Shown: positions 6,880 to 8,719 of the stretch, piece after piece
Layout: the number at the start of each line of letters is the position of its first letter
Position numbering within the stretch: position 1 is the stretch's first letter
Assembly: GCA_036499445.1 (NCBI GenBank)
Contig: DASYDU010000153.1
Coordinates: forward strand, 1 to 8,719
Reading direction: 5' to 3'
Origin: DASYDU01 sp036499445
GTDB taxonomy: Bacteria; Planctomycetota; Planctomycetia; Pirellulales; Lacipirellulaceae
DNA length: 8,719 nt
Made by a program: the position numbers and the translations under genes
The notes under the pieces: model-generated
What the model was told of the DNA's origin: nothing
Seen by the model: only the letters and a program-made list of their open reading frames with translations
The model's database searches: none

Positions 6880-8283
6880 TCATTCATCGGCCGGCGCCGT
6901 TTCTGGCAGCTGTTCATCTTTCGGCCGATAGAGGATTGCCACCGGCAGCATCAGGACGGCCGTAACTCCAAAGATCGTGCTCCGCGGCCAGCCGGTTTTG
7001 TCGAGCAAAATGAGGCACAGCTCATAGACGATCGCGCCGAGGATGATGCCGATCCAACTGAATTGGTTCATCGTGGCGATCATGCGGCCCTTTTCTTCGC
7101 GCGGGGGCCGCGACTGCAGGGCCACTTGCACCGGCACAATGAACATGCCGGTAAACGCCCCCATGATCACGAGCACTGGCAGGCTGCCATAGTATCCGAG
7201 CAGATGTTGGTGGACGCCGCCCGGCAAGGCCATGAGCACCAGCGTGAACACGAGTCCGGCAGCTCCGGTGGTGACCACCGTGCGATTGACGCGTCCTTGT
7301 GAGAGGTAGCCGCCGAGTACGCAGCCGCCGGCGATTCCCAGTCCGATCGCGGCATTCAAAAGGCTAGTTTGTTGCTCGCTCACTCCTAGCTGCGAACGGC
7401 CGAGCGCATTGACGGTCTGCTGGACGATGCCGCCGACCATCCAAAAGATGGAGACGACGACGATCGCCCACATCAGTTCGCGGTCGCGGCGTAGTAGCTG
7501 CCAGATTTCGCTGGGTATACCCCAGGAAGACCAGTGATGCTTGAGTTCAGGCTGAGCGGGTGGCAACTTTCGCACGGCGAGCGAGGTGAGCGTGCCGATG
7601 ACGGCGATGGCGATGCAGACGAGCGAGCCGAGCCAAACGCGGCCGCCGGAATAGGTGAGCAACCAGCCGGCCGCTGCCGTGCCAAAGATGATTGCGAGAA
7701 AGGTGAGCATCAAGAAGATACCGTTCGCGCGGGGGAGATCGGCTCCGCGGAGCATCTCCGGCAGGATGCCGTACTTGGCGGGTCCGAAGAACGCGCTGTG
7801 CGTTCCCATCAGAAACAGCACGACGAACATGCCCGAAAGGCCGATCGAGTCGTACCAGAGAAAGCCGAGGAAGCCGAGAGACGCAATGACGATCTCAGCG
7901 AGCTTAGCGATCACGACCACCGAGCGCTTGCTGACGCGATCGGAGACAAAACCGGCAAAGCCGGAGAAGAGCAGGAACGCGGCGGCAAAGATAACCTGCG
8001 CCTGGGCCTGGCGATCGGCGCCTTTGTGGGCGGCGAGCTCGATGGCGGTCGGCGTCGCGAGCAGCAGGATCAGCTGCTTGAAGAGGTTGTCGTTAAACGC
8101 GCCGAGGAACTGCGTGGTGGCCATGCCCCAGAAGCTTGGATCTTGGTCGAGCGGCGGTAGGGAATCGTGATCGAGCGGCGCGACGATCGCGGCGGCGCGC
8201 GGCGAGGCAGCGTGCGCCGCACCGTTTTTGGCGGCGGCGGGCAGCGGGGTAGTATCCACTTGTTTCGCTCGTGAGGTTGTCAT
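6880..8283 (-). CDS. MFS transporter, LplT-like (lysophospholipid transporter type)
   Basis: Integral membrane protein of 467 residues with about 12 hydrophobic segments and a hydrophilic Ala/Pro-rich cytoplasmic leader (1-50). QFLGAFNDNLFKQ (58-70) is the first-helix signature of the LplT/Aas-type branch of the major facilitator superfamily. GFVSDRVSKRS (111-121) is the loop 2-3 motif A, and FFGPAKYGILPEML (165-178) is another hallmark of this branch. In E. coli, LplT flips lysophospholipids inward for re-acylation by Aas. Here no acyltransferase is fused or adjacent, so the substrate is uncertain. The ATG at 8283 has no Shine-Dalgarno, and a promoter-like pair suggests a leaderless message; a later start near Met54 would remove part of the first helix context. 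It converges on the HMA lipoprotein gene with 28 bases between stops. Confidence 0.88.
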   Translation of the reverse strand: MTTSRAKQVDTTPLPAAAKNGAAHAASPRAAAIVAPLDHDSLPPLDQDPSFWGMATTQFLGAFNDNLFKQLILLLATPTAIELAAHKGADRQAQAQVIFAAAFLLFSGFAGFVSDRVSKRSVVVIAKLAEIVIASLGFLGFLWYDSIGLSGMFVVLFLMGTHSAFFGPAKYGILPEMLRGADLPRANGIFLMLTFLAIIFGTAAAGWLLTYSGGRVWLGSLVCIAIAVIGTLTSLAVRKLPPAQPELKHHWSSWGIPSEIWQLLRRDRELMWAIVVVSIFWMVGGIVQQTVNALGRSQLGVSEQQTSLLNAAIGLGIAGGCVLGGYLSQGRVNRTVVTTGAAGLVFTLVLMALPGGVHQHLLGYYGSLPVLVIMGAFTGMFIVPVQVALQSRPPREEKGRMIATMNQFSWIGIILGAIVYELCLILLDKTGWPRSTIFGVTAVLMLPVAILYRPKDEQLPETAPADE

Positions 8284-8290
8284 GGTCGGG

Positions 8291-8320
8291 ATTATCGTGG
8301 ACTGGCGAGATGAATCACAA
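8291..8320 (-). promoter_or_regulatory. Candidate promoter of the MFS gene, leaderless
   Basis: On the minus strand TTGTGA (plus-strand TCACAA, 8315-8320) and GATAAT (plus-strand ATTATC, 8291-8296) are 18 bp apart; the -10 matches five of six consensus bases. Transcription would begin at about 8283-8285, essentially at the ATG, which fits the absence of a ribosome binding site. Confidence 0.45.
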
Positions 8321-8346
8321 GATCAACCAGGTTGTCGGGGCCTGAG

Positions 8347-8360
8347 TTCCGCCTGCGGAA
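8347..8360. repeat. Short perfect hairpin TTCCGC-CT-GCGGAA
   Basis: A 6-bp stem with a two-base loop lies in a GC-rich stretch that continues into GCTCGCCGGCGGG. No T-tract follows on either strand, so I do not call it a terminator. It could be a fragment of a dispersed palindromic intergenic repeat. Confidence 0.4.
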
Positions 8361-8546
8361 GCGGGCTCGCCGGCGGGTTTTGCGCGCGTGCTGGGGGATC
8401 CTAGTTTGTGGCGTAATACTCGAGGGTTTTGCACCGCGCTGCTGGGAACGAGATCGGTGAAAGATGGTCCTTTCATGGTGTGGCTGTTGCAGAAGTGGAT
8501 GGGTTTTGGGTTGGAAGGCAGTGGTTTTTTTACGGGACGGTTCCAA

Positions 8547-8584
8547 GGCGGAGGGCGGAAGGGGGAAGGCGGAAGGCGGAAGGC
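8547..8584. repeat. Heptanucleotide tandem array, consensus GGCGGAA
   Basis: Five full units and a partial one run without gaps: GGCGGAG (8547-8553), GGCGGAA (8554-8560), GGGGGAA (8561-8567), GGCGGAA (8568-8574), GGCGGAA (8575-8581) and GGC (8582-8584). Only two substitutions occur. The 7-nt period would shift the reading frame with every unit gained or lost, and the array is in non-coding DNA. Confidence 0.8.
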
Positions 8585-8659
8585 ATATCAGCGTCGAGTT
8601 CACCAAGGGAAATGACGAAGCTCGAATGACGAATGGTCGATTGTGTCGTGGGGTGTGGG

Positions 8660-8680
8660 ACGTTGGTCGTTGGGTGTTGG
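8660..8680. repeat. Heptanucleotide tandem array, GTTGG core
   Basis: Three contiguous units: ACGTTGG (8660-8666), TCGTTGG (8667-8673) and GTGTTGG (8674-8680). Only the first two bases vary. It shares the 7-nt period, but not the sequence, of the arrays at 154-174 and 8547-8584. Confidence 0.6.
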
Positions 8681-8685
8681 TAAGT

Positions 8686-8706
8686 AAAAAAAGAGGCGGC
8701 CGCCTC
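8686..8706 (-). terminator. Intrinsic terminator for an unseen minus-strand gene
   Basis: The 14-bp perfect palindrome GAGGCGGCCGCCTC (8693-8706) is preceded on the plus strand by seven A residues (8686-8692). Read on the minus strand this is a GC-rich stem (5 bp with a GGCC loop) followed by seven T residues, the form of a Rho-independent terminator. It would end a leftward gene located beyond the right edge. Confidence 0.5.
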
Positions 8707-8719
8707 GGGGACGGATTTC

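Larger units (their letters stand above)
8284..8719. other. Non-coding region with repeats at the right end
   Basis: No supported gene lies in these 436 bases; the open frames on both strands read low-complexity repeat as protein and lack ribosome binding sites. Contents in order: the MFS promoter, a tight hairpin (TTCCGC/GCGGAA, 8347-8360), a unique stretch to about 8546, a GGCGGAA heptamer array, AATGACGAA twice (8611-8619 and 8625-8633), a GTTGG heptamer array, and a terminator-like palindrome. Confidence 0.6.

Noticed and set aside
4881..6917. Long minus-strand open frame of 678 codons opposite thiC
   Set aside because: It is Arg/His-rich mirror coding of a GC-rich gene; the plus strand encodes a full ThiC with all motifs.
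8292..8629. Small open frames on both strands at the right end
   Set aside because: Their proteins are translations of the GGCGGAA heptamer array and flanking low-complexity DNA, with no ribosome binding site or known domain.

Overview
The window looks like chromosomal DNA of a planctomycete, most likely of the Pirellulales type. The evidence is indirect: a secreted protein that combines dockerin-like calcium loops with a PEP-CTERM sorting tail, a lipoprotein with a CxxxC heavy-metal-associated domain, a short-form ThiC, a GC-rich composition, and intergenic DNA filled with degenerate short tandem repeats. No rRNA or 16S marker is present, so the assignment is an inference. I see no tRNA, CRISPR array, transposase or other mobile element.

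Layout, left to right. Positions 1-396 are non-coding: degenerate repeats, then a candidate recA promoter flanked by a 10-bp inverted repeat. recA (397-1650, +) carries a low-complexity N-terminal extension of about 66 residues. Twenty-four bases later comes an HtrA/DegP-like periplasmic protein with two PDZ domains (1675-3201, +). All three positions of its catalytic triad are replaced, so it is probably a pseudoprotease. It converges on a dockerin-like/PEP-CTERM secreted protein (3213-3980, -), with 11 bases between the stop codons. Next is a PPP-type metallophosphatase (4228-4896, -). It is divergent from thiC (5058-6401, +) across about 160 bp containing a strong promoter. thiC is followed after 24 bases by a small lipoprotein with a heavy-metal-associated domain (6426-6851, +). 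A major facilitator transporter of the lysophospholipid-transporter (LplT-like) type lies on the minus strand (6880-8283), with a promoter that predicts a leaderless message. The last 436 bases are non-coding: heptanucleotide tandem repeats and a terminator-shaped palindrome for an unseen minus-strand gene to the right.

There are probably two plus-strand transcription units, recA with the pseudoprotease and thiC with the metal-binding lipoprotein, plus three minus-strand genes. Most genes are individually familiar. The points most worth attention are the inactive HtrA homologue behind recA, the RecA extension, the thiC/HMA-lipoprotein pair, and the recurring 7-nt period of three unrelated intergenic repeats.
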